Assembly: GCA_013397075.1 (NCBI GenBank)
Contig: VWZS01009593.1
Coordinates: 538,618 to 602,617 of the forward strand
DNA length: 64,000 nt
DNA from: Rhabdornis inornatus
Taxonomy: Eukaryota > Chordata > Aves > Passeriformes > Rhabdornithidae
Reading direction: 5' to 3'
Made by a program: the position numbers and the translations under genes. This document shows, one piece after another, positions 49,131-62,800 of the stretch. Position 1 is the stretch's first letter, and every line of letters begins with the position of its first letter. The notes under the pieces are model-generated. The model was given only the letters and a program-made list of their open reading frames with translations, did not search any database and was not told the origin of the DNA.

Positions 49131-50133
49131 ACTTGCCATGTGATCTTTTACCTAATTATATTTTTTCACTTTAAAGTTCTTACCATATGTAGAATATATG
49201 AGGCAAATAACAGTTTCGTTAAATAAGTATTTCATTTCATTCTGTACATACTTTAGGTCCTTGCTAATCTGCCATGTAAAGATAGGATGCAATGGACAGA
49301 ATTCTGCTTCAAAGAACATTTTAACTTTTCTCAGTCCTAACATAGTAAGGTTCTGACACTTCCCTTCAGAAATTTGATAGAAGTATCACCTGAGATATTT
49401 TTCAGGTAGTGAATTCCAGAATATATAGGTTAAGGAATTTCATAATTACATATTTCCCTGTGTTTCAAAAGCTGCAATGAAAATGTCCTTTTAAGAATAA
49501 CATTAACATTTACTTGATGAGAGGTACAATGTTAATACCATGTACTGCATGAAAACCAGATCATTGCCTAAAGGAGTTTGGTCAAGATAAAGAAGAAATA
49601 AGGTAGAGTTGAAATCTATTAATTCTCCTGTAATCTTCTTTAAAAAGTATTTTCTCAGCTGAAGAAAAAAAAAAAATCAAATAGATCTGTTTCTGCTTTA
49701 GCTTCGCTGGGTTGAATGATTTTGCATTGAGATCTACAGATGGCTCCCTGAAGCTGTGATTCCCCATTACATCTCAGCATGTCTGCAGTTCAGACACTGT
49801 CAGCAGTAACTGTACAGAGATTAACTTGCTTTCAGTATGTTTCTCTTAGAAAAATCACCTCCCATTCCCCTATCCCTCAAAGTATGTGTCCCTCAAAGTA
49901 CAAATTTTTCATACAACATACAAACGATACAATTACTGGCATGAGCCACAGACACCCATGAAGACTGTAGGGTAAGGAAGCATTTTCTTCTTCTTTTCTG
50001 TGGGAAGGGAAAGCATAGGGGCTGCTGCCTAAGGCATTATGAGTCTGAGAAATTTTCTGTAAGTTTAAGGCAAAGTGACGATAGGAATATTCAAGCCATC
50101 CAAGCATTTCCTATGCAGTGAGAAAGCGAAGAG

Positions 50134-50169
50134 GGTTTTTTGGGGGTTTTTTTGTGGTTTTTTTTTTTT
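50134..50169. repeat. T/G-rich low-complexity tract
   Basis: T runs interrupted by GGGGG and GTGG over about 35 bp. Simple sequence. Confidence 0.85.
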
Positions 50170-52562
50170 ACTTTTGTATCACTTTTGTCTTAACTTTTCT
50201 GACTAGCTTGGTATAAGTCACTAAAACATAATTGTGAAGTATTGCTGATATTCTTACCACTGTGTAATTTAGCACTTATATCCAGGGATAGAATAAAGGT
50301 GGAAGGGAAAATCTGTTATGCAACAAAACACTGATAGAAGAATGCATACAGAATGAGCAAACTTCATACAGGCAGAAGAAAACATCCTAGAAAAATGAGA
50401 ACCTTAGAGAAGATAATTTGAAAATAATATGATGTTTGTATGCAAATAAGATACTGATGATCTGCTTTTTCTTACAGTATATTCAACTAATTTGCCACGA
50501 GGCAATGTAAAAAGCGATAACAGTGAGCTAGTAGAGTAGGGAACCTTTGAATGTTCAAAGTAGACATTCAATCATTTAAGACTTACTGTATAATGTGGTG
50601 TGAAATTATAATACTTTGGGAAACGGCCTAGTTAGCACAGAGGATGTTCCACTTTGCATGGCTGCTTTGTGCTCTCTGGAGGAGCATCCAGTGCTCCCTG
50701 CAGGTCCACTTGCTCTGTACAGGTGAGCAGCTAGGCTGCCTCACTGGCAGATAAACCTTCCAGCTGAGCAGAGAAAACTATAGGAAGATACCTGAAAGTA
50801 TTATATGGCTTCCTATTGAAGTAATGCTTACATGGAAGTAGCAACTTTTAACCCAAAGGACCACAAAGTGTTCAACAAACTGAAATTCAAATTGCGCTTT
50901 AACTGTCTCTACAGAGCAGCATCTCTGGAGTCAGGCCAGAACATGTTATCCTAAACGGTCTCACAAGGATTATTTGGCTCTCTTTTCCTTCTTTCTCACT
51001 CCCAACAGGGAAAGTCATCCATTGCTTCTGAAAACTTGTAATTATGATGAGACAAAAAGAACTCCTAGACCACTTCTCAAATAAGAGCAGAACGACCAAC
51101 CAAGCAACCAACCAAAAACCTGCCACAATGCTTGTAATGTAAACAGTAACAAAAAATTAATTTTGGTGAGGTTGCCTAAGCAGTTTTAATAAACAGGTGT
51201 TGCATTGTCTTGGGAAGGAAAAGTAATGTATCAAAGGCAAAACTGTAATCCATAATTTAGTTGCAGTTTACTAGCAACATACAGTGCATTCTTATTAAAG
51301 TGAAGAAACAAACAACAATTACTTTTGCTTATCATTTTTGCAAATATAGAACTTATTTTCTCAAATTTTTATTTTAGTCTTTGAAATCTGGAGAATGAGA
51401 GGCATTTGAGGAATCCTCCCTTTTTTCCTTCCATTTTCTGAAATACAAACTCTTTTTTTTAGGAACTACCAGAAATAAATTTTTAAAAAATAATAATAAT
51501 AAGGGTATTTCTTAAAATTAATAAAAATTACAGAGGACTGAGTTCACAAGTGAGTGCAAGAAGAAAAAGACATTCTCATATGTCTATTTTGTAGCTGTGT
51601 AACAGCAATTCAAGAACCTGCTGCCTCTTACCTGAAATGTGCTGATGGACTGTAAGAAGTAAATAATTTCAGCACTTGTAACTGTGTAAGTTAGTTTATA
51701 CCATGGTGTACCCTGAATTGTAAGAATGACCATGGAGAAATTTTCAGAAGCTGATATAGATAGTTAGAAAGCCCAGAAGGGTGGGATACTGAGCAGATGC
51801 ATGGGTCTAAATAACCATGGTGATACAGTTGTTTGGCTGTGGTTTTAATTTTTGATATGTTTCAGCATTTTATATAAGAATATCCACTTCGCTAGTCAGC
51901 AACAAAATGTTTGATTTTAGATGCAAAAACATGGTATGTTAGTGAGCACAAAATCAGAAGTAACCCATATATAAATGCAAATTGAAATGTAATACAATTA
52001 TAAAAGTGGAGTAATCATCAGGAAAAAAAATCTCTTTCATGTGTGAATGAACTCCTATTCTGTCAATGTTGAAAATGTTGCACAGTTTCATTCTCAGGCT
52101 GTCCAGTAACAGATTCATAAGCCAAATACTGAAATATTAGTAAAGTGTACATTTAAATCTCATTGCAGCTGGTAGAAATCAAGAATTATCTGCAAATTTA
52201 TCTGAAAAGAGGTATGTTTTCTTCTCCTAGTGAAAAATCTAATTCCCAGAAACTAATTCCCAGTTCCCCTCTTAACAGCATGCATTAGTGAAACCCAATG
52301 ATAAAAATGAACAAATAATTAAATATTGGAAATAAATCCTACAATCAAGTTTGATCTCAAACATTAGAATTTTTTTTGTGCTGTCTGCACTGGATTTGGG
52401 CTCATGCAACTTCTCAGAGCACTTATAAAACAAACCATTTATTGCTGTTTCTTAATGTGTAGATAAGAGGTGATATAACTTGCTCTTTTTCACTTTGCTA
52501 TTTATGTAACTGAAAAATATCTTGCAATAATACCCCTTGAAAAAGCATATAAAAAGGCTTTT

Positions 52563-52578
52563 ATGAATAATTATTCAT
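52563..52578. repeat. Perfect 16-bp palindrome
   Basis: ATGAATAATTATTCAT reads the same on both strands. It contains two POU/homeodomain-like ATGAATA cores facing each other. A single palindrome of this length is plausible by chance in AT-rich DNA. Confidence 0.9.
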
Positions 52579-55564
52579 GGTTTCCATCTGTTTAAAGTAA
52601 TTAAAGTAGATGATATTTGACCCACTAACTTCAAGATTTTATTTTTGTTTTTTTCTCCAGCAAAGGATAGTAGCAATTCCCTTGAAGCCAATTTCTTACA
52701 CAACTATAAAGAACAGAAGACTTCAAAGTGCATTGCAAACTGCAATATATATACTGAATCTTTTTGGCAATGTAGTGTCAAATTGCACACCAAAGTACCT
52801 GAAATTTCACTAAGCAGCAGATAATGACGCTGTTTAACAGCGAAATTAACTCATTCCTTTTTTCTCCAGATCATTTATCTTAAGAATGTTCCTACTTGGT
52901 TTGGAACTGTGCATACTGTATTTCACTCATATTTACTAATTTTGTATTCATACAAAAAACTAAGCTAATGAAAATTCTGTACTGAGGAAGCTCCAAAATA
53001 GCAGTTAATGCAGTTTTTGGCAACCATAAGTCATAGTGACAATCAGGCCAAAAAGTTCTCTGTGTTTCTGTAACATCAAAGAAATTGAGATATCCTTAAT
53101 CTTCAAGATTGCAATCAACTCAACCACCTGCACTGTAATAACAGAGTTTTCTTAGAACCAGATTTAAATGGTTTCTCAAAGGGCTATAAACCACCTCTGC
53201 TTCCATTCAATCCAGACATGCATCAACCCAGTGCATACCTAATTTGCACATAACATTATGTAAAATGATCTTGTTATTGTGCTTTTTTAAACAGATTGGA
53301 CTGAGCTCAGACATAGTTTAAGCACACACGAGTGGGTATGATTTTTTTTCTTGAAATAGAATAATGCCAAACAATAGCAGGAGTGATAGCATTATTATGA
53401 GGATGCATTAACTATGCTGTATTGTTCCCTGTAAACTCCCCCCCAAAAGAGTTTTACTGTGAACCTGTATAGAGTTTTCAAAATACAGGGTGGAACAACC
53501 ATGAGCAAAAATGTTGCCACTGTCATCTTTTCTTCATGGAGAGCAAAAATCTTTGGGCTTGATAGAGGACATTCTATGGGAGGTAAATAAGGTTGGAAGA
53601 AATGGTACAGGAGAGGGTTTCTTCTAGTTTAACACATCTGTGTCAACAGGCCCCAAGAAAAAATGGATGTAGTGAAAATGAGAAAACCTTTTGAGTCAAG
53701 ATATTTCTGTGGCATCTCTTTGCTTCCTATCTCTTTCTTGTTTTGCTGAATGCTGCTACTTACCACAAGGCCAAGAGGGAGAAGCAAACACCACTTTCAA
53801 TGGACCAATGAGCTGAAGCTTAACAAATTATCCTTAAACTAGTCCAGTAATTACATATGTTCAAAAACATGTCGAGCAATTGTGATTAATATTAAATTCT
53901 CCTCCCTTCTTTTCTTGTCTCACATTGAAACAAACAATGGAACTAGTATGTATTTAGCAAAATGTTGTACTCAACTACATCCGAAATGTTTCCTTTTCAT
54001 TCATTTATTTCAAATCTGGGACTTGAGTGGTCTAACTGACCCATTTTCTCCCTCTGATTGTTTCATGTCTGAGGAAGTTCAAAGTTTTGCACAGCTGTGC
54101 ACTTTTCTATATTCTCCTGTGGACCACAGTTATGTGTATTAATCCTTCATCTTGAATAAGAAATCTTTATTTCAACCTTCAATAACTTGTAACTTTTCCA
54201 AAACTTTCTATGTAGATTTCTCCAGGCTCATACTCCTCATCTTGGAAGAGCATATTGTATTGTTTATCTAAAATGTTTCCACGAACTCTTAATTAAATTG
54301 CAGCAATCTTGTTAAGGAGGTAGTTTCCTTTTTTTTTTTTGTACAGTGCTAAGGAGAATTTCCTACACCAATGTTGCTGTGTAATTTATCACTGAGCACT
54401 GAGTAGTCAACATACCTTCTAAAACAGTTACTTTCCCCTAGCATTTAGAAGCAGCTGTCTTTTAGATTAAATAGATCTATTATTTAATAATTCTCAGAAA
54501 TGCCCCTCAGAAGATTAGAAAAGGAAATGTAGAAGGTTATTTGACACACTCTGTGTAGAGAATTTAGATAGCAGACTGTAATTATCTAAATTGGAATTCA
54601 GCCAGTAGATGAAGGCTAATAATAATGATCTTCTGTGAAAAATACCATACAATCATTCAGGAGCAGACATGCCAGAAACATCTCATCTGGAACATGACAA
54701 CTGCAAGAGCTCAGTGTCTCTAACATTTTGCTTGGAATAGTAGTTTAGTCCAAATTCTAGAAAGTGCTTCCAACAGAAACAGCACCATTTCCTGCAACTC
54801 CAGTAATATATTTTTAAGTGAGCTTTTAAAGTACAAAACAGTCTTATTGTACCTCAAAAGTACTATGAAAAGTGCCTTGATTTAGAAAATATTTATGGGT
54901 CTTCTGCATAGCAGAGAAGGCAACATATACAGGCAGCTCTTCTCCTGGTTAAAGCCGTCACACCGGAGAATGGAAATCTGGGTATCAGTCCATTAATCAG
55001 AAAAAATAATATTTTTAAGTTTAGTCACTGTCAGCATGCAAAAATCTCTGGACAAGGCTTGCCACCAGAAGCTATTAAAAACAGTTGACCACAGGACAGA
55101 TAGAAAGATCCTTTTATGAACTTAAAGTTGTTAAAATATAAGACACAGAATAGATGATGATCACTTGCTTAGATGATGAATCAAAAGTGGGGTTGCTGCT
55201 TTCAGATTAGTGATGCAATCAGTTTTCCTCACATCTCTGTCCTCAACAGAGTAAGGAGTATGTAGGGAAATTTGCAAGAATGGATATGTTAAGATCTTTT
55301 TGGTAATCAAATGATACACCAATGTCAAGGTACTCCAGAATGTCTTCACAAAATCAATAGGTGTGCAAATGCAGGAGTAGGCAAGTTTTAGAGATTAATA
55401 TGCATATAGGAAAATATAACTAAATGATACCTGCATGATGCTGAACTTGGAAGTCAGAGTTTTGACTTCAGACATATCACTGAAATTTCTTTGAAATTAT
55501 TGACTTAGTGTTCCATGGCACTACCACAATCAGCAAGAGTAAAACAAAGAAACTGAAACCTATC
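52579..55564. other. AT-rich unique DNA, no gene seen
   Basis: No gene recognised. The part around 54540-54720 has several TAAT cores and balanced composition but no outstanding motif. An 11-base T run is near 54331. Confidence 0.5.
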
Positions 55565-55675
55565 CCCTACAAAAAACACTGATGCACCCCTATCTTGAGC
55601 ACTGCCTGGAGTTCTAATCTCCTTATGTCAAGAAAGGCAGAATGATATCAAAGAAGATACAGAGATGAGCAAATA
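55565..55675 (+). mobile_element. Very old CR1-type LINE fragment
   Basis: The series GATGCACCCCTATCTTGAGC, GGAGTTCTAATCTCCTTATG, TCAAGAAAGG and GATACAGAGATGAGCAAA corresponds to the end of the reverse transcriptase region, where CR1-like proteins read LVRPYLEYCVQFWSPYLKK and then VQRRATK. In frame it reads roughly LMHPYLEHCLEF-stop-SPYVKK. The resemblance is to the older reptile/bird CR1 group rather than to the younger avian copies elsewhere in this window. Confidence 0.6.
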
Positions 55676-58600
55676 GCTGATCTTGGAACTGAAGTATTTT
55701 CTTCATAAACAAAAAATTAAAATTCCAGGTCACTTTTTGGAGAAGGCGGCAGTCTGGAAAGAAGGTATCAGAGCAGTAAGTTTCTCATTTTCATTCAGGA
55801 TATTTTCTTTGAGCTTTGTCAGTTGTTGCTGTGGGAACCTTGGAGAAATAGATTTCATTCACCCAGCAAACCACAAAGGCAAAAATGCTAGAGGATATTC
55901 TGTTTCCTTGAAGGACAACTGTCATGTGTGAAAGCTGTTCTACAGGCACAACTGTGTGCCCTGGCTGGGGCACAGAGATTACGTAGAGCTGGAGCAAGGC
56001 TGGTATGTCTGAGTCATCCAACCTAAGCAATTTCTGCAGAGCAAATATTGTCTAGTTTTTCAGGTGGTTATAGCCTGGACAAACAGGGGAAGATTTTCAT
56101 GGGGGGAAATGTAAAAAAAAAGCTCTTCCAGAGAATTTTAAAGACTCTATTCTGAATTTGGCAGATAGTGGACTTTCTACATTACAGAATTTGTAAATTA
56201 AGAGTCCAGACAATGACCTTTCTTTCATATTATCCTCTACTTCCTCCTCTATTCAGTGCAGAAGAGTTAAGCACAAGTACACAGTATTAGGGCAATGGAA
56301 CAATAATTTGGGTATTTTTTATTGCTTGTGATTTTTTTTTGCCATATCAAGACAATAAGAAATTTCTTCTATGATAATGCCTCATTATCATGCTAAAAAT
56401 GGTTGCTTGTATCTGTTTAGTCATACTTTGCCAGAAAGATGGCTCAAAAAGATTGAAAAATTGAGGTTAAGTTAAACTTTTAAGCATCACTGGCTCCCTT
56501 TACATTTGCACGGATAATGCTATATTTTTCTTCAAATAATTTTTTTTGTCACTGCTGCCTCCATAAGTGGATGTCTGGAAGAAAATATAGCATTACTACA
56601 GTTCAGTATTTCCAACACAAATCTTCTATTTTCCTCCTTTCAAGAATTTATATATTTAACTGCATTGTGAAAGATTAGACAGATAAAGAAGCTTTCAGCA
56701 GAATCACAATACAGGTAATTAAGGGTCTGTCAGCATTTCCATTATGAACTCCATTTAGTATTAAGGGCTTAGCATTTTTCCATCATTTCAGAAAATGTCA
56801 AGCTGAAAGCTGGCATGCAGATTAGCAGCCTGGATGCAAATTTGTTTACACAAAATATTTAAATCTGCTCAGCTGTTTTAGATTTAGAGATCAGCCAGAA
56901 ACTTTAAACTCTCAGGGCTTCTTATGTGTTTCTGCCAAATTCTAGATCAAATCAGTTAAAAAAAAAAAAAAAAGGTGATTGGTTAATAAACTGTTGACTC
57001 ATTGTCTTCTAAAATTTTGGTATTATTTACTTTAGGCTTTAAAAATTTTGGTCATCTTGCAGCTGTAGTCTTCCTCCTGCTATCTTTATAAATGGATAAT
57101 GAATTAGAAAACGATTTGAAAACTATAATAAAACCTGATATTAATCTTATCATCTAAAACATTGTTTTTGCCAACTCACTTAACTACTCTCATGAGACAA
57201 TGAACAGAAACAGACCAAAGCCTGAAAGGTTTTTGAGAGTGTCAATAACCGAGCTCTAATATCATTTTAGGGTACTGGCAAAAAAGAATCTGGTGGAGTT
57301 CAACTGTTACAGCTTTTCAGTTTTATCAGTTCAGTCCCATGCAAGGTATAAACAGCTTTGTAGAGTTGTCACATCCTAAATTAACTCCTCTACATTGAAA
57401 TGAGTATTTTGCTTTTTACTATCAATCTTCTCTGTTCTGCTAAAAGTTAATGACAAATCTTCAGTTCAGTGGGGACAAGCTCTAAAATAATCTACTAGTA
57501 AATATTTCAATAAGGTTATAATTGAATGGATGATCACTCTTTTTCAAAAGTACACTTCTCACTTGAGAAGTAAGAAGCTTTGAATGGGAAGACTTAGAGC
57601 CACCAAGCAGTGTGAAATAGAAACACTGTTAGGAACATTAATTGAACCATCAGTAGAAATGAAATGAAAAAAAAAATAGTATTGCCAGGTAGGAAAAAAG
57701 AAGACATTAAGATTGTAAAATACAGATGTTCAAGTAGATAATGGGCATATTTGTAATACTGATAAAAGATGGGAAAAGAGGAAAAATCAAAGATACAACT
57801 TCTAAAAAGTACACAATCATCCAAGTGTGCCAGACAAAGAATAGGACCTTGCCCAGAGCAATCTGTGAATTAAAAGCACAGAAAAGGTATGATAGAAAAG
57901 AGCTAATGGAAGTAAATTTTGTACACATGAAGCATGGAGGAAGCAGATGAGGAGAAACAGTTGATCAAATAAATATATCCATATCAGTTTGGGCATAGGA
58001 TGTTTACCCACAGGACACTGTGTACTAGCTTAATAATGCACATTAATAGTGATGATTCAATGCTTATTGTATTGTATACAATATTCTAAAATAAACTACC
58101 CATTTTCCATAGAGTTACCTCAGATTTATCATAAATTACAGGACGTAATTCATGTTTTCTTAATAATTACAGTGGTTCTGATGAGTAGTTTCTCTCTTTA
58201 GTTGGTATCTGTGGCACACTCTGACCCTTAGATTTGTGTTAACTCAGCTATCAATGGATTTCAAAGAGGTGACAAATACAGGAGGTCCCAAAGGGAGCAA
58301 TTTGGAACAGCCCCTTTCACAAGTCAGATACACAGCAAACTCTCCTGACTTCATTGGAATACACAAAGTCAATGGGAACAAGCGTGTAACAGTACGCCTA
58401 CAAATCTACAAATCTAGTCCTGCTTTATTGTATGGGATTTTTTTCCTTTTCTATTTAATTATTTTATTATTCTACAATATTATGTCGAGAGTCCCAACAA
58501 ATCATTTGTGGTCATCCCAGAATGGTGATATTAGTAAAGGACACAGGAGTAATATTAGATCTGTAAAATTTCTCTTACCACGTCACATGGACAGTTTAAC

Positions 58601-59711
58601 TGCATACATTAGAGCCTGAAAAACCAAGAAGATATATCTTGGATTTCCGAAACATATCAAGTGTTTCAATTTTAATTATCTGATTCTATACTGTTCATTT
58701 ATACACAAGTTAGTGTAAAAACATCTCATTATCAAGTTTTGAACTTTTTTTAATAATGTGCTTTGAAGTTTTCTTCTTTGTGGTGAATGGGTATTATTTT
58801 GGTTACCAAACAATAATCAGGTAAACAGGCACAATATACTGAAGAATGAAAAGAAATATAACTGCAAAAGTATTCTTCCAATCTTGCTTTCTTGGAGATG
58901 ATATAAAATCCAAAGAACTTCCTGAAAAATTTAGCAAGTCTAGTCTATGACTGTAAGGCTAGGAGGATATTTAATTTCTGAGCATATTACCCTTACATGA
59001 TTATTACTTTGGGCCAAAGAGGACTTTAAAAATGACACAGAAACTGAAGAGAACTTTCTATATTTTACTGCAGGCTTTATGTTATTGGGACTTCTCCAGC
59101 GGTACTTGTGGAGTGGGAAGAGAATTTGGGAAGGGAGCCCAGAAGTGCAGAGGAGGCTGAATAAATTCAGAAAAATTACAGGAGCTGGTTGATGAGCTAG
59201 ATTTGAGTGTAGTAAAAATATATGGATAGAGCTTAGGAGAATGGTGGGGTTTTTTATGGGTAGTCTAATTTAAAAGTAGCTGAAAATAGTGTAGAAACTC
59301 ATACATGTTTCAATGGACTGCAATTGTAGTACTAGAAAGATTTAGGAATTTTGAAGCATATCCTTAGGAAAGTTATGGAGGTAGGCATGCAGGAGTCAGC
59401 AATGCCATTGAACTTGTTCTATATTAAACATTGATTCTGTTGCTCATTTGTAGATCAGATAAAGAGCTTTGCTAATCATAAGTTTGCCGCTACATTTTCA
59501 AAAAGGCTGTGTCTTATATGGTTGATTGGTGCAACTTTCCACTGCTGACAGTGCAAATGCCAATATACTTCAATATATTATACCAATAAAAACTCTCTAA
59601 TCAGGTGAGAACTTTTGTGAGCACTATATTGATGCAAAGATTGCCCTTTTATTATGAGTTATTAAGTATATGTATTTCTTCTCTTGTGGACATTAAAACT
59701 GCCATGTCATG
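55676..59711. other. AT-rich unique DNA, no gene seen
   Basis: No gene recognised. A candidate enhancer at 56700-56950 is listed separately. A run of about 16 A bases lies at 56958-56973. The 127-codon frame at 58236-58619 has no family resemblance. Confidence 0.5.
56700..56950. promoter_or_regulatory. Putative conserved noncoding element / enhancer
   Basis: An octamer ATGCAAAT (56834-56841) is followed directly by a forkhead-type TTGTTTAC (56842-56849) and, 20 bp later, an E-box CAGCTG (56870-56875). Left of them are GGTAATTAAGG (about 56715) and GCAGATTAGCAG. Octamer, forkhead and E-box sites packed in 45 bp within otherwise balanced sequence look like a developmental enhancer. This is an inference; no conservation data are available here. 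Confidence 0.4.
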
Positions 59712-59803
59712 CATGGCACTCATCACTCAGCACTACTGGGTTAACAGTTGGACTTGATGGTCTTTGAGGTCTTTGCCAACCCACCCAATTCTGCCATTCT
59801 ATG
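59712..59803 (+). mobile_element. CR1 3' terminal fragment
   Basis: GTTGGACTTGATGGTC, TTTGAGGTC, TTTGCCAACCC and CCATTCTATG match the last roughly 90 bp of avian CR1, including the final short repeat. Nothing of ORF2 precedes it, so this was a strongly 5'-truncated insertion. Confidence 0.88.
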
Positions 59804-62800
59804 CAACAAGCATTGCTCAAGTCAGCAGAGTCATATAACTGAAGTGTCAGCACAGACTTATTCAAGGGAAATCACAGAAGATGAGAGCATAGTCATGAAT
59901 TAGGCATAATTCTTCTTGATAGAGGACACAGTTATAGATGCCTGCTACCAGAAGTGCTGATGTGTCTGTGTTCCTGCATGCCCCTGGAGATGCAAGGAAA
60001 AAGCATCTATTACCACAAAGCCAATGGGTATGATTATGTCAGGTGGCCAAAGACCTTTTCTCCCTCCAATCTTTGTTTAACCATGTAGGCTTCCCAAAAG
60101 TCAGGATTTGGACTTTTGTTTTCCACTATATTTCAGTTCTTGTGATTTTGACTCAGCATATTAGATGTCCTTAAACTAAGGCAGTGGCAAAAAAATTAAT
60201 ATGAAATCTCAAAAGTAAGTTTAAAAATTGCTGTAATTCATCATATGTCCTGACAAAAACAGGACTGTTGTGGGGTTCTAAGGACTACACCTGACATTGT
60301 ATTAGCACACTATCATTACACTGAATCCAGTGGACTCATCCAGAGAACTGCTGGTGTGACAACCAATGAAATGTGGAAAGAGCATTTTCCTACTCTATCT
60401 AAATATGTAATTTATTTTCACTTAATCATAAACAATTTACTTGTGTAATCCTTAGGTTTACAACATAAGAGTTTTCCAAAGACCACTTCTAATTAAAATA
60501 TCTAGCCTATATTATGAAATACTTGACTTCTCTTATAATTAATATTTATGAGTCAAATAAATGTACAGAAAATAGTAATTCAAAACTCAATATGAAAAGA
60601 AACAGAAAAATCTGCTCTCAGAGATATTATTCTGGACTCTCCTTTTGCCTACAACGGGCTCAAAGAACAGACAATTTAGAAGTTCTTTTTATATGCTGTC
60701 TTATAACTTCTATTTACCTTTGGATCAAAGCTCATACACAGAAGCAAAAATACAAATTATAGTATAGGCTTTTAAAAGAATACTTTTAATTAGACTAAGC
60801 TTCAGTTCCCAAATAAAACTGCACAGCAATCAAGAAAGCTAACTGCAGACTGTGAAGTTTTAGTACTGGGTCAGATTAAACAATGGAGGAAAGGTTCTGT
60901 AACTCAAGTAGCTCAACACTGTGTTCAATGAGAATATCTGTACTTTGCATTTATATGCTTCATTTTCACTAAGGACTCCAAACTACACTTGCAGGTATCT
61001 GCTTGCTGGGTTTGAAAACAGCTCTATTTGGAGATAATGATGGCAGAGGGTTCATCTTAACTGCCACCGAAATACAGCCACCTCTGATATATGATATGTC
61101 AGCCTCTTCAAATGATAATACCAGTATTAAAATAAACCAGAAGATAGCACAGAAGTGTTAATTTTTTCTGTACTTGAAAGGCAATTAGAGGTTTGCAATC
61201 TGCTAAAAACAGTTTAGAGAAACTATATTTGGTTAAAAAAATTCCTAAATCAGTAGGAATAAATATGAGAGTCAATTTTTAATGTGCTAGGATCAGTTTT
61301 TAATTACTGGTTTTAGTAACTAGTGTTTTTTCTTTTCATCAAGCTTTCCTCCTAACAAGTACTCATAGCTATCACTACTATCACTCTTCTTTTGTTAGTG
61401 AAATCAATTATGTATTATAGCAGAACTTGCTTGTGAGATAGGGAATACACAATAAATTAAGAGGTAATAGATAACTTAGGAAGCACATAAGTTTCAAGTT
61501 GTTACCTGTGACTTTGCAAGGTAACAATGCAGTCTGTTGAATTTCTTCATAACATAATCAAATATGTGGATATAATTTCTACACCTGCATTTTATATATG
61601 CATGTGTAAATGTATAGGTATACATATTTCCTCGAAAATTAAATCAAACAAGTTACATATATAAAGATATATAAGGCTAATAAGATACATAAATAGGGGA
61701 AACAGAACAGAATTCAAGGTCAGAAATAGAGCTCCAATAGCTGTATAATCCAAGTAATCAACTCAGTCATTTCTGCCTCAAGCCTCCAAATTCTTTCAGT
61801 TCTATTGCAAAGACAGTCTGTGTTGTTTACAGGCCTTGGGGGATGAGAATTCATCACCCCAGGAATGCTTCTGTGCTTAAGTTACTTACAGTTATTTTCC
61901 TTATTTATCTGATACAATGCAAATATGACACATGACACTATGATGCATTTTGTAGAATCCAAGGGAAAATGGGCAGTCCATCTCTCTATGTCTGTGCTGG
62001 CTGCATATACCATCTCGTTTTTCAACAACAGAGTTCTGTGGAAGGACCAGCCCTGCTGGAATCCCTTGTTTGCCATTTTCCAATACCCTGGGGCTCACCC
62101 TTGATGAGTAACACTGTTCCTAAATCTATAAACTTACCCAACTAAGATTTCAGACCCTGGGAAGGACATGATGAATTCCCACTATTTCCTTCTTTGACAT
62201 TTACAACAGTACTCAGCATCTGTAATGCTGAAATTATGAAGCCATAGTAAATCTTACACATTCTGTGAGAACAAAGCAATGCAGCACTGATTGTAAATCT
62301 GCCCAGGAAAGGTAAACAACTGAATGTAAACAAGTACAAATGTCAATGGTGTGTCTGTGTATATTAAAAATTCCTCCTTATAGTCCAATATCCTTCTCCA
62401 TCTACTTCCCAGAAGAAAAGCTGGATATTGGGAAGGAGATCTTCAACATTTTCTAATACTACAAGGCTTTTTTTTAAATAAAGGAGAGTGAAAACTGGCA
62501 CATTACATATCTGTTCTATTTAGGTCCCTGTTCTATTTAGGTCTAAGATAATTGCCAAATATTGTCCCTTGAATTTTAGACAAAGGAAAATATTATCTTT
62601 TTTTGTAGAGAAATTGTACCATTTCATTGACAAGGAAACATTCTCCTGTAAAGCTGATTGAAAGACATGGGTCTAAATCTTCTAAGAGTTCTGGATTTTT
62701 GCAATAAACTCTAACAAGGAAATTACATAAACAAAATTATGAGGTTTATAACCTTGCAATAATTACTTTTATCAGACGCATCTCTGATTTGTGACTTAAA

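Larger units (their letters stand above)
47107..52562. other. AT-rich unique DNA, no gene seen
   Basis: No gene recognised. The stretch 48860-49130 has several SOX/homeodomain-like motifs and is listed separately. A GC-richer piece at about 50630-50770 contains a good splice-donor-like ACAG/GTGAGC at 50723, but no convincing acceptor or protein. A T/G tract lies at 50134-50169. Confidence 0.5.

Noticed and set aside
58342..58400. Possible third copy of the GTCAATGG-type ancient repeat
   Set aside because: Only the words GACTTCATTGGAAT and AGTCAATGGGA are suggestive; too little order retained.
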